The position numbers and the translations under genes were made by a program. A stretch of DNA of 5,672 nucleotides. Origin: JADGAU01 sp045047105. GTDB taxonomy: Bacteria > Pseudomonadota > Gammaproteobacteria > GRL18. The DNA is taken from NCBI GenBank assembly GCA_045047105.1, contig JASFYQ010000051.1:1-5672 (forward strand), written 5' to 3'. Below the pieces are notes generated by a model. That model was given only the letters and a program-made list of their open reading frames with translations, was not told where the DNA came from and ran no database searches. Of the stretch, positions 5,121 through 5,672 are shown one piece after another (position 1 is the stretch's first letter; the number at the start of each line of letters is the position of its first letter).

Positions 5121-5672
5121 TTATAAAATGGTTTCTCCAAACATTGGTAAACCTTTTTTGAGAATTTGTTGTTTAAGGGAATCATTGAGTAAAAATGAAA
5201 ATATCGGTAAGTTGATAGTTTTACAGTGACGATGCAAGACCATCATGGCTTGCTCTCTATTATGGTACTTATCACGTGTTTTAAATTTTCCTTTACTGTC
5301 AGCTACATGCCAGCGATTCTTAGATTTGACCAGATTTAGCCAGGGATCACAGGTTTTTATGGATGATTTGCTAGCTCCACAATTAAAAATTTTTCCAAGC
5401 CGATTTAATGTTTTGGGTATTTGTTTATCATAGCGGCGTTTAATAGACTGTAACTTCCCGGTATAACGGCTCTCCTGAATATTTCCTTCCGGCCAGGCGA
5501 TGCCATCAAAAGCATTTTGGCTGGCATGAATTAACATCAGTTTCATTGCCAGAGTCAGCCATTCGTTTTTAAACGGCGCATTGGCAACAGCGCCCCAGTA
5601 AGAAGTATCATAGCCCTTACGCTTGCCACTTTGATGCCAGTCACTTTGTACTTCTTCAATAAATAATAATTT
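5121..5672 (-). CDS. C-terminal part of a phage-type large polyvalent protein (N-terminus beyond the window)
   Basis: The minus-strand frame is open from the right edge to the TAA at 5123-5121, giving 183 residues. An internal ATG at 5546 is not the real start, because the conserved sequence begins upstream of it. The fragment opens with LLFIEEVQSDWHQSGKRKGY (2-21), continues with NAPFKNEWLTLAMKLMLIHA (31-50) and FDGIAWPEG...ESRY (55-70), and ends with LKQQILKKGLPMFGE (166-180). I recognise this string of motifs from the C-terminal ends of very large phage and conjugative-element proteins with many domains (LPD/'polyvalent' type), where FIEEvQSDWHQ, APFK..W and IAW.pG recur and the chain closes with 'kGlPlF'. 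A segment at about 110-133 (WHVADSKGKF, then REQA) looks like a small added beta unit. No catalytic function can be assigned. It may be the tail of an intact prophage gene or a remnant. It converges on the Nudix gene with 117 bases between. Confidence 0.65.
   Translation of the reverse strand, partial: KLLFIEEVQSDWHQSGKRKGYDTSYWGAVANAPFKNEWLTLAMKLMLIHASQNAFDGIAWPEGNIQESRYTGKLQSIKRRYDKQIPKTLNRLGKIFNCGASKSSIKTCDPWLNLVKSKNRWHVADSKGKFKTRDKYHNREQAMMVLHRHCKTINLPIFSFLLNDSLKQQILKKGLPMFGETIL

Noticed and set aside
4990..5229. Plus-strand open frame of 79 codons overlapping the Nudix stop
   Set aside because: No ribosome site and no recognisable domain; its second half opposes the conserved minus-strand phage-type frame.
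5245..5433. Plus-strand open frame of 62 codons
   Set aside because: Antisense shadow of the phage-type protein, whose motifs on the minus strand are convincing.

Overview
The window looks like AT-rich (about 40% GC by eye) gammaproteobacterial chromosome. The MoaA protein follows the pseudomonad/oceanospirillale form closely, the DUF3305/DUF3306 pair is typical of proteobacterial formate dehydrogenase loci, and the Shine-Dalgarno sites are ordinary. I cannot name a genus from sequence alone; an Oceanospirillales-like or related marine lineage is a guess.

Layout. Positions 1-1044, minus strand: a DUF3305 gene followed, 6 bases after its stop, by a DUF3306 gene that runs off the left edge. 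Positions 1045-1347: a 303-base divergent intergenic region with a candidate promoter for each direction and a short palindrome. Positions 1348-4326, plus strand: moaA (GTP 3',8-cyclase, first step of molybdenum cofactor synthesis), fdhD (sulfurtransferase that matures formate dehydrogenase) and a one-component regulator made of an excisionase-type helix-turn-helix joined to a periplasmic-binding-protein-like sensor domain. Positions 4362-5003: a NudL-type Nudix hydrolase (probable CoA pyrophosphatase) with a TTG start, co-directional but probably not part of the pathway. Positions 5121-5672, minus strand: the C-terminal 183 residues of a protein resembling the large polyvalent proteins of phages and conjugative elements; its N-terminus lies beyond the right edge.

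How the genes fit together. Positions 1-4326 read as the maturation and control part of a molybdenum- or tungsten-dependent formate dehydrogenase locus. MoaA feeds cofactor synthesis, FdhD sulfurates the Mo/W-bis-MGD cofactor of the enzyme, the DUF3305/DUF3306 proteins are habitual companions of unknown function, and the regulator may sense an oxyanion or cofactor-related ligand. The dehydrogenase subunits are not in the window and would be expected to the left, downstream of DUF3306. The right edge marks a change to mobile-element-like DNA.

I found no rRNA, tRNA, CRISPR array, insertion sequence or strong terminator. The points most worth a second look are the variant cysteine pattern of FdhD, the sensor domain of the regulator, and the phage-type protein at the right edge.
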